DNA of 64,000 nt from Helicobacter valdiviensis (GCF_003245365.1 NZ_NBIU01000002.1:89253-153252), one strand, 5' to 3'. Shown: positions 1 through 10,535, numbered from the stretch's first letter. The notes: a model not told the origin generated them from the letters alone. Numbers and translations: made by a program.

Positions 1-1
1 A

Positions 2-742
2 GTGGGTGCAAAATATGTGCGAGATGTGAAACCTGGAGAAATGCTTGTCTTTTCAAAAGAGGGAATGCAAAGCCATAGTATTATGCCTGCTAATCCTTAT
101 CCTTGTGTGTTTGAGTATGTTTATTTTGCGCGCCCTGATAGTCATGTGTTTGGTAGGCTTGTATATAATATTAGAAAAGCTATGGGAAGAGAGCTTGCTA
201 AGGAAAATCCTATTGATGCAGATTTGGTAATACCAGTTCCAGATAGTGGAGTGGCTGCTGCATTGGGATATTCTCAAGAGAGTGGTATTCCCTTTGAGCT
301 TGGAATTATTAGAAACCATTATGTAGGAAGAACTTTTATTGAGCCCACACAGCAAATTAGAGAGTTAAAAGTTAAGTTAAAGCTAAATCCTATCCGAGAG
401 CTTATTGAAAACAAACGCATTATCGTGATTGATGATTCGGTGGTTAGAGGAACTACAAGTAAGCAAATTGTAAAGATTTTGCGTGATTGTGGGGCTAAAG
501 AAATCCATATGAAAATTTCTTCTCCTCCTACGATTTCTCCTTGTTATTATGGGGTGGATACTCCTAGTGTGGGAGAGCTAATTAGTGCTAGAATGAGCGA
601 TGAGGAAGTGTGTAAATTTATCGGTGCTGATTCTCTTTCTTTTCTTTCGTTAGAGGGCTTAAAAAGAAGTATAGGAGTAGAGGATTATAAGTTTTGCCAA
701 GCCTGTTTTGATGGGAATTATATTGTAGAAATAAAGGAATAG
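2..742 (+). CDS. purF: Amidophosphoribosyltransferase, C-terminal part (cut by window start)
   Basis: PurF makes 5-phosphoribosylamine from PRPP and glutamine, the first step of purine synthesis. Only the last ~246 codons are present; the N-terminal glutaminase domain lies outside the window. The phosphoribosyltransferase part is clear: the PRPP-binding motif VIDDSVVRGTT lies at about residues 142-152 of the visible part, followed by the PurF signature SPPTISPCYYGVDTPS. The first in-frame GTG is not the true start. The next gene begins 2 bases after the stop. Confidence 0.95.
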   Translation: MGAKYVRDVKPGEMLVFSKEGMQSHSIMPANPYPCVFEYVYFARPDSHVFGRLVYNIRKAMGRELAKENPIDADLVIPVPDSGVAAALGYSQESGIPFELGIIRNHYVGRTFIEPTQQIRELKVKLKLNPIRELIENKRIIVIDDSVVRGTTSKQIVKILRDCGAKEIHMKISSPPTISPCYYGVDTPSVGELISARMSDEEVCKFIGADSLSFLSLEGLKRSIGVEDYKFCQACFDGNYIVEIKE

Positions 743-744
743 AA

Positions 745-1707
745 TTGAAACAAATGCTAACCTTTGGACGCTATTGTAAGCGTCGTTTTGGGCAAAGAGT
801 GCGTAAAGTGCCTATTGCATTAGCAGGTTTTACCTGTCCTAATATTGATGGTAGTGTGGCCAAGGGAGGTTGTATTTTTTGTAAAAATGAAAGTTTTTCT
901 CCTACTTTGGAGCATGAGCCTAAGGCGCCTTTAAAAATTAATCCTAGAATGAGTGAAAATCCTCTTTTACCTATGCAACTAAAACAATTGCATTCACAAT
1001 ATGAATGGCAAAGTGATTTTCATAAGAATAAATTTGGTGTGGGTAAATATATGATTTATTTCCAATCTTTTACAAATACTTATGCGCCTTTTTCTACTTT
1101 AAAAACGCTTTATACGGAAGCTTTGAAATTGCCTAATGTTGTGGGTATGTCTATTGGCACAAGAACAGATAGTGTAAGTTTGGAAATTTTAGATTTACTT
1201 GCAAGCTTGCAAGAAGAAAAGGGGCAAGAAATTTGGGTAGAATATGGCATACAATCTGTATATGATGAAACGCTAAGGTTTATTAATCGCGGGCATACTA
1301 CAGAGGGTATGGAATATTGGATTAATGAAACTAAAAAGAGAGGCTTAAAGGTGTGTTCTCATATTATTTATGGGCTTCCAAATGAAACTAAAGAGATGAT
1401 GTTACATTCTTTAAAGCAAGTAATTGATTGGGGAAGTGATGGGATTAAAGTTCATCCACTTTATATTATAGAAAAGACGATTTTAGCCTCATTGCATGAA
1501 AAAGGAGAATATACACCTATTACTTTGGTAGATTATATAGATTTAATCGTGCAGTCATTAAAAATAATCCCACAAAATGTAGTGATTCATCGTGTGAGTG
1601 CAGGAGTTAGAAACGACACGCTTATTGCTCCTAAATGGTGTTTTGATAAAAATATCCAAATGCGTTCTATCCGCGATGCTTTAAGGGAAGCTGGGATTGA
1701 ATATTGA
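745..1707 (+). CDS. TIGR01212 family radical SAM protein (YhcC-like)
   Basis: This is a radical SAM enzyme of the TIGR01212/YhcC family, whose substrate is not established. Cys31, Cys43 and Cys46 form a CX11CX2C cluster motif, the unusual spacing typical of this family rather than CX3CX2C. HIIYGLPNETKEMM, in the middle of the protein, matches the family's conserved stretch. The length of 320 residues is normal. TTG is taken as start because an AAGGA site precedes it; an ATG three codons later is possible. It is probably co-transcribed with purF. Confidence 0.85.
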   Translation: MKQMLTFGRYCKRRFGQRVRKVPIALAGFTCPNIDGSVAKGGCIFCKNESFSPTLEHEPKAPLKINPRMSENPLLPMQLKQLHSQYEWQSDFHKNKFGVGKYMIYFQSFTNTYAPFSTLKTLYTEALKLPNVVGMSIGTRTDSVSLEILDLLASLQEEKGQEIWVEYGIQSVYDETLRFINRGHTTEGMEYWINETKKRGLKVCSHIIYGLPNETKEMMLHSLKQVIDWGSDGIKVHPLYIIEKTILASLHEKGEYTPITLVDYIDLIVQSLKIIPQNVVIHRVSAGVRNDTLIAPKWCFDKNIQMRSIRDALREAGIEY

Positions 1708-1767
1708 TTTAAATTTAAGTTTTTGTTAAAATTTATCTATTGAGAAGATTACAAAAAAGGAAGTAAA

Positions 1768-2079
1768 TTGCCAAAAATGACACAAAATGAAAGCTCTACG
1801 CTTGAGCAAGTTTCTATGCAAATTCAAGAACCTTTTTACTATAAGGTAATTTTGTTAAATGATGATTATACAACGCAAGAATTTGTGATTGAGATTTTAC
1901 AAAAGATTTTTGGTAAAAATTTTGAAGATTCTCTTAATTTAATGCTTCAAATCCATCACAATGGAAAGGGTGTATGTGGAATTTATCCTTATGATATTGC
2001 AGAAACTAAAGTTGCACAAGTTAGAAAAAAATCTAAAGAGCAACAATATCCTTTGCGTGTTATTTTAGAAAAAGCCTAA
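1768..2079 (+). CDS. clpS: ATP-dependent Clp protease adaptor ClpS
   Basis: ClpS binds destabilising N-terminal residues and hands N-end-rule substrates to ClpA. The 103-residue protein has the ClpS core: the strand YKVILLNDDYTTQEFV, the HxxG-like stretch IHHNGKGVCG, and the end YPLRVILEKA. TTG is the start, preceded by AAGGAAG. clpA starts 2 bases after the stop, the usual clpS-clpA pairing. Confidence 0.95.
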   Translation: MPKMTQNESSTLEQVSMQIQEPFYYKVILLNDDYTTQEFVIEILQKIFGKNFEDSLNLMLQIHHNGKGVCGIYPYDIAETKVAQVRKKSKEQQYPLRVILEKA

Positions 2080-2081
2080 AA

Positions 2082-4253
2082 ATGATTGAAATTAGCAAAG
2101 AATTAAATCATATTTTGCAGGGTGCTCAAAAGAATGCAAAAACTTTTAAGCATGAGTATTTAACTACAGAACATATTTTTTATGAATTGCTTTTTAATGC
2201 TAGAATGGTGCAAGCTTTAGAAGCATGTGGAGGGAATATCCAGCAAATTAGAGAGAAGATTTATCAATATTTGGTAAAAAATATCCAAGTAACACAAGGG
2301 GCAGATCCTATTGAAACTTTGGCGCTCTCTCGTATTATTGAAATGATGATAAGCCATGTGAGAGGCTCACAAAGAAAAGAAGCAAGTGTAGAAGATTTGT
2401 TGGTGGCTATTTTAGAAGAGGATAAAGCATATAGCACACAGGTTTTAAAATCTTTTGGAATTACGCGTTTGGCGATTTTAGAATATATTACTGATAAGGG
2501 CGTTTCTAAAGAGGCTGGCACAACAGAGGAAGAAAGTTTTTTAGAAAAATACTGCATAAATTTAAGTAAAGAAGCAAGAGAGGGGAGAATTGATCCGTTA
2601 ATAGGTAGAGATGAAGAGGTTAAGCGTTGTATGGAGATTTTATTAAGACGCAAGAAAAATAATCCTCTTTTAATAGGAGAACCAGGAGTTGGAAAAACAG
2701 CAGTAGCTGAGGGTTTAGCACTGAATTTAGAAAAGAGTCCTCTAAAAGGAAATGAAATTTATGCACTTAATCTTGGAGCTTTGGTAGCAGGGACGAAGTA
2801 TAGAGGAGATTTTGAAAAGAGATTAAAAGGATTAAGTGAGGAGATTTTAAAGAAAAAGAATATTATTTTATTTATTGATGAGATACATACTCTAATGGGT
2901 GCAGGTGCAACAAATGGTGGTAGTATGGATGCTAGCAACCTTTTAAAACCAGTTTTAGGGAATGGAAAATTGCGTTGTATTGGTGCTAGCACTTATGCAG
3001 AATATAGAAATCTTATAGAAAAAGATAAGGCTTTTTCTAGGCGTTTTGCTAAAGTAGAAGTGGATGAACCTAGTATTGAAGAAAGCATTTTAATTCTAAT
3101 GGGACTTAAAAAGCATTATGAAAAACACCATAATGTAATTTATACTAAAGAAGTGATTAGAGGAATTGTAGAGCTATCTAGTCAGTTTTTGCATGAGCGA
3201 TTTTTGCCAGATAAGGCTATTGATATTATGGATGAAGTGGGGGCAAGTTATAAACTAGAGGGAAAAAATGGAAAAGTAAGCTTGCAAAGCATTAAACAAA
3301 GAGTGGCAACGATGGCTAAATTGCCACAAATTGAAGCTACAAAAGATGATAAAAGTTTGCTAAAAACCCTAGAAGCAAAACTAAAAGCAAGAATCTATGG
3401 ACAAGATCATGCAATTTGTGAGGTTGTTAAGGCGCTTAAACGCAATAAAGCAGGTTTGGGAGCTCCTAATAAGCCTATAGGTTCTTTTTTATTTAGTGGT
3501 CCTAGTGGAGTGGGTAAAACAGAACTCGCAAAAGAACTTGCAAAACTTTTAGGAATTGGTTTTTTTAGGCTAGATATGAGCGAATATATGGAAAGACATA
3601 GTATTTCACAGCTTATTGGAGCTCCTGCTGGATATGTGGGATATGATAAAGGTGGGATTTTAACAGAGATGATTAAGAAAAATCCGCATACACTTTTGCT
3701 TTTAGATGAGATTGAGAAAGCACATCCTGATGTGCTTAATCTTTTTTTGCAAGTGATGGATTATGCTAAATTAACCGATAATAATGGAGTAAGTAGCGAT
3801 TTTTCATCTGTGATTATTATTATGACTTCTAATGTAGGTTCTAAAGAAGCTCCTACGCTTGGATTTAATCAAGATAGCACTTTAAAATTTGAGCGAGCTA
3901 TCAAAGAGAGTTTTAGTCCAGAATTTAGAAATCGCTTAGATGCTATTTTGCCTTTTAATGCTTTAACTTTAAAAGAGATTGTAAAGATTGTGGATAAAAA
4001 TATTTTAGATTTAAATACACAAATTAGTAAAAAAGGTATCAAGGTAGTTTTAAGTAAAAGTGCAAAAGAATATCTAGCAAAACAAGGCTTTAGTGAAGAG
4101 CTTGGGGCAAGACCACTTTATGGATTGATAGAAAGAGAGATTAAAAATCCTATGAGTGATTTTTTGTTGTTTGAAAATCTAAAAAAAGATACAGAAATTT
4201 TTGTAGATTGCACAAAAGATGGCTTAAAAATTTCAAAAAAGAGTGCAAAATAA
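2082..4253 (+). CDS. clpA: ATP-dependent Clp protease ATP-binding subunit ClpA
   Basis: ClpA is the AAA+ unfoldase that feeds ClpP. The 723 residues show an N-terminal Clp repeat domain (about 1-140), a first AAA domain with Walker A GEPGVGKTA near residue 201 and Walker B LFIDEIHT near 262, and a second AAA domain with GPSGVGKTEL near 473 and LLLLDEIEKAHPDV. LGFNQD after SKEAPT sits where the ClpP-docking IGL/F loop lies in ClpA. There is no ClpB-type middle coiled coil. The stop overlaps the start of the next gene (TAATG). Confidence 0.95.
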   Translation: MIEISKELNHILQGAQKNAKTFKHEYLTTEHIFYELLFNARMVQALEACGGNIQQIREKIYQYLVKNIQVTQGADPIETLALSRIIEMMISHVRGSQRKEASVEDLLVAILEEDKAYSTQVLKSFGITRLAILEYITDKGVSKEAGTTEEESFLEKYCINLSKEAREGRIDPLIGRDEEVKRCMEILLRRKKNNPLLIGEPGVGKTAVAEGLALNLEKSPLKGNEIYALNLGALVAGTKYRGDFEKRLKGLSEEILKKKNIILFIDEIHTLMGAGATNGGSMDASNLLKPVLGNGKLRCIGASTYAEYRNLIEKDKAFSRRFAKVEVDEPSIEESILILMGLKKHYEKHHNVIYTKEVIRGIVELSSQFLHERFLPDKAIDIMDEVGASYKLEGKNGKVSLQSIKQRVATMAKLPQIEATKDDKSLLKTLEAKLKARIYGQDHAICEVVKALKRNKAGLGAPNKPIGSFLFSGPSGVGKTELAKELAKLLGIGFFRLDMSEYMERHSISQLIGAPAGYVGYDKGGILTEMIKKNPHTLLLLDEIEKAHPDVLNLFLQVMDYAKLTDNNGVSSDFSSVIIIMTSNVGSKEAPTLGFNQDSTLKFERAIKESFSPEFRNRLDAILPFNALTLKEIVKIVDKNILDLNTQISKKGIKVVLSKSAKEYLAKQGFSEELGARPLYGLIEREIKNPMSDFLLFENLKKDTEIFVDCTKDGLKISKKSAK

Positions 4254-5029
4254 TGGAATTGATTTGGGATTTAGAAAAATATAATGCTGCTATTTATCGC
4301 TATGATTCTTTATTGGGAAAAGATTATTTTCATTGGGTAGAAGAGTTGGAGGAGGTAGATTTTAAGGAATTAAAAAATCTTGAGAAAGAAAGAGCAATTT
4401 TAGAGCAAAACACAAGAGCGTTTTTACAAAAAGATGCGGGAGTTAATGTTCTTTTGTGGGGTGCTAGAGGTTGCGGAAAATCCTCTTTGGCAAAAGCAAT
4501 TTTTACAAAATTTATAAAAGAGGGTTTGAAAGTTTTGCAAATTTTTAAAGAAGATTTAAAGGCATTACCTAAAATTGTGGATTGTTTGCGTCAAAAAAAA
4601 GCTAAATTTATTATTTTTTGCGATGATTTAAGTTTTGAGGAAGGGGAAGACTACAAAGCCTTAAAAAGTGTATTAGAAGGAAGTATTGAAAAGTTTCCTA
4701 AAAATATTTTAATTTATGCAACCTCTAATAAAAAACATCTAATGAGAGAAAATAACGAAGAAAATGATCTTTTTGGCTTTATGGGAAACGATGATAAAAT
4801 TTCATTAAGTGATAGATTTCCTATTGCTCTTGGGTTTTATGCTTATGGTGCTAAGGAATATTTAGAGATTTTGCAAGAAGAATTTAAAAAGGGTAATTTT
4901 AGTGGATATGAATGGGAAGAAGTTTCTAAAATTGCTCTTAATTACGCTACTAAGAGAGGTTCTAAGAATCCTCGTATTGCAAAGCAATTTTGTGAGCTTT
5001 ATCAAAGTGGTTTGTTAGAGTTTATTTAA
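4253..5029 (+). CDS. DUF815 family AAA+ ATPase
   Basis: This is a single AAA+ ATPase domain of the DUF815 family (258 residues). Walker A is WGARGCGKSSLAKA near residue 68, Walker B is FIIFCDDLSFEEGE, and the family's LIYATSNKKHLMRE and LSDRFPIALGF follow. The biological role of DUF815 proteins is not known. I start at the ATG overlapping the clpA stop, since longer in-frame starts would run deep into clpA. The overlap implies translational coupling with clpA. Confidence 0.85.
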   Translation: MELIWDLEKYNAAIYRYDSLLGKDYFHWVEELEEVDFKELKNLEKERAILEQNTRAFLQKDAGVNVLLWGARGCGKSSLAKAIFTKFIKEGLKVLQIFKEDLKALPKIVDCLRQKKAKFIIFCDDLSFEEGEDYKALKSVLEGSIEKFPKNILIYATSNKKHLMRENNEENDLFGFMGNDDKISLSDRFPIALGFYAYGAKEYLEILQEEFKKGNFSGYEWEEVSKIALNYATKRGSKNPRIAKQFCELYQSGLLEFI

Positions 5030-5038
5030 GGAGATAAG

Positions 5039-5884
5039 ATGAATAAAAATGTTAATATCAAAAAGTGTTTATTCCCAGCAGCGGGGTATGGGACAAGATT
5101 CTTGCCTGCTACTAAGGCTATGCCAAAAGAAATGTTACCTATTGTTAATAAACCTCTAATTCAGTATGGAGTAGAGGAGGCTATTGAAGCAGGAATTTCA
5201 AATATGGCTATTATTACAGGGCGTGGCAAGAGAGCATTAGAAGATCATTTTGATATTAGCTATGAGTTAGAACATCAAATTAAAGGAACAAGCAAGGAAA
5301 GCTACTTGCAAGAAATTAGAAAGATTTTAGAAACTTGCACTTTTTCTTATACAAGACAAATGGAAATGAAAGGGCTAGGACACGCTATTTTGATGGGAGA
5401 AAATCTAATAGGCAATGAGCCTTTTTGCGTGATTTTAAGTGATGATTTGTGTGATAATGAGGAAGAGGGTGTCTTAAAGCAGATGTGTAAAGTCTATGAA
5501 AAATACAAATGCTCCATTGTAGCAGTAGAAGAGGTGGAAGAAAAAGAAGTAAGTAAATATGGAGTAATAGCGGGTAGAGAGATAGATAAGAATGTATATG
5601 TAGTGGATAATATGATAGAAAAGCCCTCTATTAAAGAAGCTCCTAGTAATCTTGCTATTATTGGGCGTTATATTTTAACACCTGATATTTTTGAAATTTT
5701 AAAAAAGACAAAGCCAGGAAAAAATGGAGAGATTCAAATCACAGACGCACTTTTAAGCCAATGCAAAAGCGGAATGGTTTTGGCTTATAAATTTAAAGGG
5801 AAGCGTTATGATTGTGGGAGTGTAGAAGGATTTGTGGAGGCTACAAATGTATTCTATGAAAAATATAAAAACTCCAAGGCTTAA
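5039..5884 (+). CDS. galU: UTP--glucose-1-phosphate uridylyltransferase
   Basis: GalU makes UDP-glucose from UTP and glucose-1-phosphate, feeding surface-glycan synthesis. The nucleotidyltransferase signature FPAAGYGTRFLPATKAMPKE is at residues 12-31, followed by GRGKRALEDHFD, the DVD-like VILSDDLCD and GEIQITDAL. Length 281 is normal. ATG is preceded by AAGGAGAT. It lies between the DUF815 gene and a small membrane protein, then murA, a run of envelope-precursor genes. Confidence 0.95.
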   Translation: MNKNVNIKKCLFPAAGYGTRFLPATKAMPKEMLPIVNKPLIQYGVEEAIEAGISNMAIITGRGKRALEDHFDISYELEHQIKGTSKESYLQEIRKILETCTFSYTRQMEMKGLGHAILMGENLIGNEPFCVILSDDLCDNEEEGVLKQMCKVYEKYKCSIVAVEEVEEKEVSKYGVIAGREIDKNVYVVDNMIEKPSIKEAPSNLAIIGRYILTPDIFEILKKTKPGKNGEIQITDALLSQCKSGMVLAYKFKGKRYDCGSVEGFVEATNVFYEKYKNSKA

Positions 5885-5887
5885 AAT

Positions 5888-6337
5888 TTGTATTATTTAG
5901 ATTTTTATTTTTTTGTTTGGGTTTTGATGATTATTGCACTTATGCCCTTTGCGTTGCTTTCAGGGGTGGCTATTATTATGCAAAATATCCAAGCTTATCT
6001 TGAAGAGCAAAGAAAAAAAGAGAATCTATTAAAAAATATCCAACATTTGATTTCTGTTCTAAAAGGCACACCTAGTGATGATGAAGTCCAAGAGGTTTTA
6101 GAAGCGTTTAAAAAGTATTTTAATCCCTTTACAAATCATAAAAAAGAGAGTAAAGAATATCAAGAAAGAATGGACTTCATTTCTGCACTTGCTTGGTGTG
6201 CAAGTGTAGATATTGATAGCATTGTAAGATATAGAGAGGAATTTGTAAAGCTTAATCCAAACTATAAAAAGGAAATTGAGACAACTATTGGTTCTGCATT
6301 GAAAAATCGTGAAACTAATGAAAAAAAGAAAAAATAA
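5888..6337 (+). CDS. Conserved hypothetical membrane-anchored protein
   Basis: Function is not recognised. The 149-residue protein has one N-terminal membrane segment (about residues 10-32) followed by a charged, mainly helical cytosolic domain ending in a lysine run. It starts with TTG 3 bases after galU and ends 14 bases before murA, so it is surely part of that operon. The position suggests an envelope role, but only by context. Confidence 0.7.
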   Translation: MYYLDFYFFVWVLMIIALMPFALLSGVAIIMQNIQAYLEEQRKKENLLKNIQHLISVLKGTPSDDEVQEVLEAFKKYFNPFTNHKKESKEYQERMDFISALAWCASVDIDSIVRYREEFVKLNPNYKKEIETTIGSALKNRETNEKKKK

Positions 6338-6351
6338 ATTAAAGGAGCAAT

Positions 6352-7620
6352 ATGGATTTTTTACGATGTGAAGGTGGTCGGAAGTTACAAGGTTCAATTA
6401 ATATTTCGGGCGCTAAAAATTCTGCATTGCCTTTAATAGCGATGGGATTATTAGCTAAAGATTGTGTAGTTTTAGATAATTTACCTAATGTTGTGGATAT
6501 AAAAACTTTTCTTACACTTTTGGAGATGTTAGGTTGCAAAATACAAAAAGAAGGGGAGCATTTAGCGAAAATTTACACTTTAGAGCTTCATAGCACCAAA
6601 GCAGTATATGATATTGTGCGTAAGATGAGAGCTTCTATCTTAGTTTTAGGGCCACTTCTTGGAAGATTTGGGCATTGCGAAGTGAGTTTGCCAGGGGGTT
6701 GTGCAATTGGTGCAAGGCCAGTGGATTTACATATTAAAGCATTGGAGAAAATGGGAGCAAGTATTCGGATTGAGGGAGGTTATATTATTGCTGAAGCAAA
6801 AAGTGGTTTAAAGGGTGCTACGATTAATTTTGATAAAATCACTGTTACAGGAACAGAAAATATTCTTATGGCAGCGGCTATGGCAGAGGGTAAGACAAAG
6901 ATTTTAAATGCAGCCAAAGAACCAGAGGTAGTGCAACTTTGTGAAGTTTTGCAAGAAGCGGGAGTAGAAATTAATGGAATTGGAAGTGATGAATTGGTGG
7001 TTTATGGCACACAAATGCAAGGGTTGGATTTTAAAAAGGTAATTAGTGTTATTCCAGATAGAATAGAGGCAGGAACTTATTTGTGTGCGGGTGCGATTTG
7101 TAATTCTCCTATTACTTTACATAAAGTAAATTCTAATCATTTAGGAGCGATGATTTCAAAACTAGAAGAAATTGGCTTTAAAATTACGGCAAATGAGGGG
7201 AGCATTAGTATTTATCCTGCAAGTAAATTGAATGCTTTTGAAATTTCTACTGCAGAATATCCAGGATTTCCAACGGATATGCAAGCACAATTTATGGCAT
7301 TGGCTACGCAATGTGAGGGGACAAGTATTATTCAAGAAAGACTTTTTGAAAACCGCTTTATGCATGTGAGTGAGCTTCAAAGAATGGGGGCTAATATTAA
7401 TTTGCATGGCAATAGTGCAAGCATTCATGGAAAAAGTGAGCTGTATGGTGCAGATGTGATGGCAACGGATTTGCGTGCTTCTAGTGCGTTAGTCTTGGCA
7501 GCACTTGTAGCAAAGGGATATACAAATATCCATAGAATTTACCATTTAGATAGGGGTTATGAGGCATTAGAAACAAAGCTTTGTAAGTTAGGAGCAAGTA
7601 TTATTCGGGAGAGTGAATGA
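6352..7620 (+). CDS. murA: UDP-N-acetylglucosamine 1-carboxyvinyltransferase
   Basis: MurA transfers enolpyruvate from PEP to UDP-GlcNAc, the first committed peptidoglycan step. Seen: [12 protein letters not shown] near residue 18, the active-site loop around [15 protein letters not shown] near 113-127 with Cys at the fosfomycin-target position, and [11 protein letters not shown]. The 422-residue length is standard. ATG follows AAGGAGC. Its end overlaps the rsmH start by 4 bases (ATGA). Confidence 0.96.
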   Translation: MDFLRCEGGRKLQGSINISGAKNSALPLIAMGLLAKDCVVLDNLPNVVDIKTFLTLLEMLGCKIQKEGEHLAKIYTLELHSTKAVYDIVRKMRASILVLGPLLGRFGHCEVSLPGGCAIGARPVDLHIKALEKMGASIRIEGGYIIAEAKSGLKGATINFDKITVTGTENILMAAAMAEGKTKILNAAKEPEVVQLCEVLQEAGVEINGIGSDELVVYGTQMQGLDFKKVISVIPDRIEAGTYLCAGAICNSPITLHKVNSNHLGAMISKLEEIGFKITANEGSISIYPASKLNAFEISTAEYPGFPTDMQAQFMALATQCEGTSIIQERLFENRFMHVSELQRMGANINLHGNSASIHGKSELYGADVMATDLRASSALVLAALVAKGYTNIHRIYHLDRGYEALETKLCKLGASIIRESE

Positions 7621-8543
7621 GTCCTCATATTAGTGTTTTGCCAAATGAAGTTGTAGAGAGCTTTAACACTCCTTTGGTGCATCAAGGGGGAGTTTTATTG
7701 GATTGCACTTTAGGTTTTGGAGGACATACTTCTAGGCTATTAGAGGCATATCCAAAGTTAAAAGTAATAGGAATTGATAAAGATAAAGAGGCACTTAGTT
7801 TTTCTAAAGAATTTTTGGCTAAATTTGAGGAACGCTTTACACTTCTTTATGGAGATTTTAGTGTGAGAGCATTAGAGGTTTTAAAACAAGAAAGATTGGT
7901 AGGGATTTTAGCAGATATTGGGGTTTCCTCTTTACAGTTTGATAAAGAAGAGAGAGGTTTTAGCTTTAAGTCTAGCGAACTTGATATGCGTATGGATACA
8001 GGTAAGCCTCTAAGTGCAAAAGAAGTGGTAAATTCTTATTCTCTTTTAGAATTAGAGAGAATTTTTAGAGATTATGGCGAGATTAGAGAATATAAAAAAA
8101 TGGCAAGATTGGTTGTAGAATGGAGAAAAGAAGGAAAAATTACAAATGCACAAGAACTAAGCTCTAAAATAGCTATGCATTTTAAGGCTAGTAAAATCCA
8201 TCCAGCTACTTTAGCTTTTCAGGCTTTGAGGATTGAAGTAAATGATGAATTAGGAGAGCTTGAAAGACTTTTGAGAGGGATTTTTGAAAATCCTTTAGAG
8301 GAGGGTGCTAGAGTAAGTATTATTTCTTTTCATTCTTTAGAAGATAGAATTATTAAGCAGCATTTTAAAAAATGGGAGAAGTCTTGCATTTGTCCTATGG
8401 AAGTGATGCGTTGTGAATGTGGGAATAACCATGCACTGGGTAAAAATTTATATAAAAAGCCTATTATTGCTACAGATGAGGAAAACAGAAAAAATCCAAG
8501 AGCAAGAAGTGCAAAACTAAGGACTTTTGAATTTGGAAAATAA
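7617..8543 (+). CDS. rsmH: 16S rRNA m4C1402 methyltransferase
   Basis: RsmH (MraW) methylates N4 of C1402 in 16S rRNA. Motifs seen: [16 protein letters not shown] (SAM binding), [32 protein letters not shown] and the C-terminal [14 protein letters not shown]. The 308-residue length is normal. It overlaps murA by 4 bases and the next gene by 17 bases, so three genes appear translationally coupled. Confidence 0.95.
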   Translation: MSPHISVLPNEVVESFNTPLVHQGGVLLDCTLGFGGHTSRLLEAYPKLKVIGIDKDKEALSFSKEFLAKFEERFTLLYGDFSVRALEVLKQERLVGILADIGVSSLQFDKEERGFSFKSSELDMRMDTGKPLSAKEVVNSYSLLELERIFRDYGEIREYKKMARLVVEWRKEGKITNAQELSSKIAMHFKASKIHPATLAFQALRIEVNDELGELERLLRGIFENPLEEGARVSIISFHSLEDRIIKQHFKKWEKSCICPMEVMRCECGNNHALGKNLYKKPIIATDEENRKNPRARSAKLRTFEFGK

Positions 8544-9072
8544 AGAGAATAATTTTTATGAAGAACTGCGTTTAGGGGAAGCAGACAAAATACAAAAGAT
8601 AGGCTTTTTTGAAAGATTGTTTAAAAAAGATTCTAAAATGCAAGAAGAGGATTTAGGATTTTTAGAAGAACGCTACAATAAAGAGGTTTATCAAGAAAAT
8701 CATCAGGAAAATGGAGAATATTTTGATGAGGATTTGATATTGCCTTCTCCTTATAAAGAGCAATTGCAAGAGGTTGTAGAGGAATATAAAGAGGGCGATT
8801 CATTAAGTGTGGCTGAAAAGGAAGAAATCTTAGAAGCAACAGAGGAGCAAAATTTACCTTTCCAATTTGTAGCTTTTACACTCATTGCTATTTTTTTAAC
8901 ACTTTTAGTTTTTGTACCAAAAATTTATATTCGCAATAATATCTATTATTCTAGTAGAAATATTATCCAGTTACAAGCTCAAATGTCTTCTTTGAATGAG
9001 GAGAATAAATTTATTAAATCTCAATTAGAAGATATTAAATTTAAAAATCTCACACATGAGCTAGATTTTTAG
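8527..9072 (+). CDS. Single-pass membrane protein, FtsL-like topology
   Basis: No clear family match. The 181-residue protein has an acidic cytosolic N-terminal part of ~115 residues, one membrane segment (about 116-136), a basic patch after it, and a short periplasmic helix with heptad-like hydrophobics (IIQLQAQMSSLNEENKFIKS). This is the topology of FtsL, the divisome protein that normally follows rsmH (mraW) in division clusters. The start is TTG inside the rsmH end; another in-frame TTG follows 2 codons later. The FtsL call rests on position and topology, not on sequence match. Confidence 0.6.
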   Translation: MNLENKENNFYEELRLGEADKIQKIGFFERLFKKDSKMQEEDLGFLEERYNKEVYQENHQENGEYFDEDLILPSPYKEQLQEVVEEYKEGDSLSVAEKEEILEATEEQNLPFQFVAFTLIAIFLTLLVFVPKIYIRNNIYYSSRNIIQLQAQMSSLNEENKFIKSQLEDIKFKNLTHELDF

Positions 9073-9090
9073 TTTTTTATAAAGAATTTA

Positions 9091-9303
9091 TTAATCTTTA
9101 GAGAACTGAATAGTAAATTTATTATTTTCTAAAGTTATGGGATAAAGTTTTTTGGTATTTAAATCAATCAAGAAGCATTCATCGCCATTTTCTAGGGAAT
9201 AGCGTTCTTTTGGATAGAGGAGGAGGCGACGCTCTACCTCTTCTAAATCTTCGCACAAAGCACTAAAGCCAAACATTACAAGTTTGTAAGCAAAATCTTC
9301 CAT
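9091..9303 (-). CDS. Small conserved-type hypothetical protein after malic enzyme
   Basis: A 70-residue acidic soluble protein of unknown function. Its ATG overlaps the malic enzyme stop by one base (TAATG on the minus strand), strong evidence of translation by coupling. The second half reads like paired beta strands (CFLIDLNTKKLYPITLENNK). It may be an accessory protein of the same operon. Confidence 0.6.
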   Translation of the reverse strand: MEDFAYKLVMFGFSALCEDLEEVERRLLLYPKERYSLENGDECFLIDLNTKKLYPITLENNKFTIQFSKD

Positions 9304-10535
9304 TATAAAGAAGTAACTCTTGCTACACCACTATCAATAGCGGCTTGTGCTACGGCATTAGAAACAAACTCACATAATCTTGGATCAAAAGGAGAGGGGA
9401 TAATATATTCTCTTCCAAAGCCACATTGTCTTTTGTGGATTGCTTCAAGTTCTGCTTTTATGGAAGAGGGTATTTCTTCTCTTGCTAAATCAGCTAGTGC
9501 TTTTGTGGCTGCAAGTTTCATTTCTTCATTGATACATCTTGCACGAGCTTTTAAGGCTCCTTTAAAGATATAAGGGAAACCTAAAACATTATTGATTTGG
9601 TTTGGATAATCGCTTCTTCCAGTAGCGATAATCGCATCAGGACGAACTTCTCTTACAATTTTTGGGTCAATTTCAGGAATTGGATTGCTCATTACAAAAA
9701 TCATAGGATTTTCATTCATACCCTCAATATCTTTTGCTTCTAAAATATCTGCACGCGATAGCCCTAAAACTACATCAGCACCATCTAATGCCTCTTTGTA
9801 GCTGTTAATTTCTCTATCTACAATAAATTCTTTTTTAAAGCCTGTTAGATTATCTTTTCTATGGGTTGTAATAGCACCTTTACTATCAAACATGATAATT
9901 TCTTTTGCACCTAATGTTTTGGCAATTCTAGCACATGCAATAGCAGCACCTCCTGCACCCAAAACAACGATTTTTAAATCTTTGATATTTTTATTAGCTA
10001 ATTTAGCTCCATTAATAATACCTGCTGCAGAAATAATTGCAGTTCCATGCTGATCATCATGCATAATAGGAATATTTAGGATTTCTTTTAAGCGTGATTC
10101 TATGTAAAAACATTCTGGTGCTTTAATATCTTCAAGATTGATACCGCCAAATGTTGGAGCGATTGCTCTTACAATATCGATGAATTTATCAGGATCGTTT
10201 TCATCTACTTCAATATCAAAGGCATTAATATTTGCAAATTTCTTAAAAAGGACTGCTTTGCCCTCCATCACAGGCTTTCCTGCAAGAGCACCGATATTTC
10301 CTAAGCCCAAAACTGCAGTTCCATTAGAGATAACTGCTACTAGATTACTTTTTGAAGTGTATTCATAAGCACAATAGGGATCTTTTTGGATTTCTTTGCA
10401 AGGAACAGCAACTCCAGGAGAATAAGCCAAAGACAAATCATATTCATTATTAAGAGGAGTGCGTGGGACAACTTCTATTTTACCGCCTTGATGGTAGGGA
10501 AGTGATTGTGGATAGGTTTGCTTTAAATCTTCCAT
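9303..10535 (-). CDS. maeB: Malic enzyme (malate dehydrogenase, oxaloacetate-decarboxylating)
   Basis: Converts malate to pyruvate and CO2 with reduction of NAD(P). The 410 residues form the short type, without the phosphotransacetylase domain of long MaeB. Seen: [35 protein letters not shown], the metal-binding stretch [23 protein letters not shown], and the dinucleotide-binding [19 protein letters not shown] versus NAD preference cannot be read with certainty. Confidence 0.92.
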   Translation of the reverse strand: MEDLKQTYPQSLPYHQGGKIEVVPRTPLNNEYDLSLAYSPGVAVPCKEIQKDPYCAYEYTSKSNLVAVISNGTAVLGLGNIGALAGKPVMEGKAVLFKKFANINAFDIEVDENDPDKFIDIVRAIAPTFGGINLEDIKAPECFYIESRLKEILNIPIMHDDQHGTAIISAAGIINGAKLANKNIKDLKIVVLGAGGAAIACARIAKTLGAKEIIMFDSKGAITTHRKDNLTGFKKEFIVDREINSYKEALDGADVVLGLSRADILEAKDIEGMNENPMIFVMSNPIPEIDPKIVREVRPDAIIATGRSDYPNQINNVLGFPYIFKGALKARARCINEEMKLAATKALADLAREEIPSSIKAELEAIHKRQCGFGREYIIPSPFDPRLCEFVSNAVAQAAIDSGVARVTSL

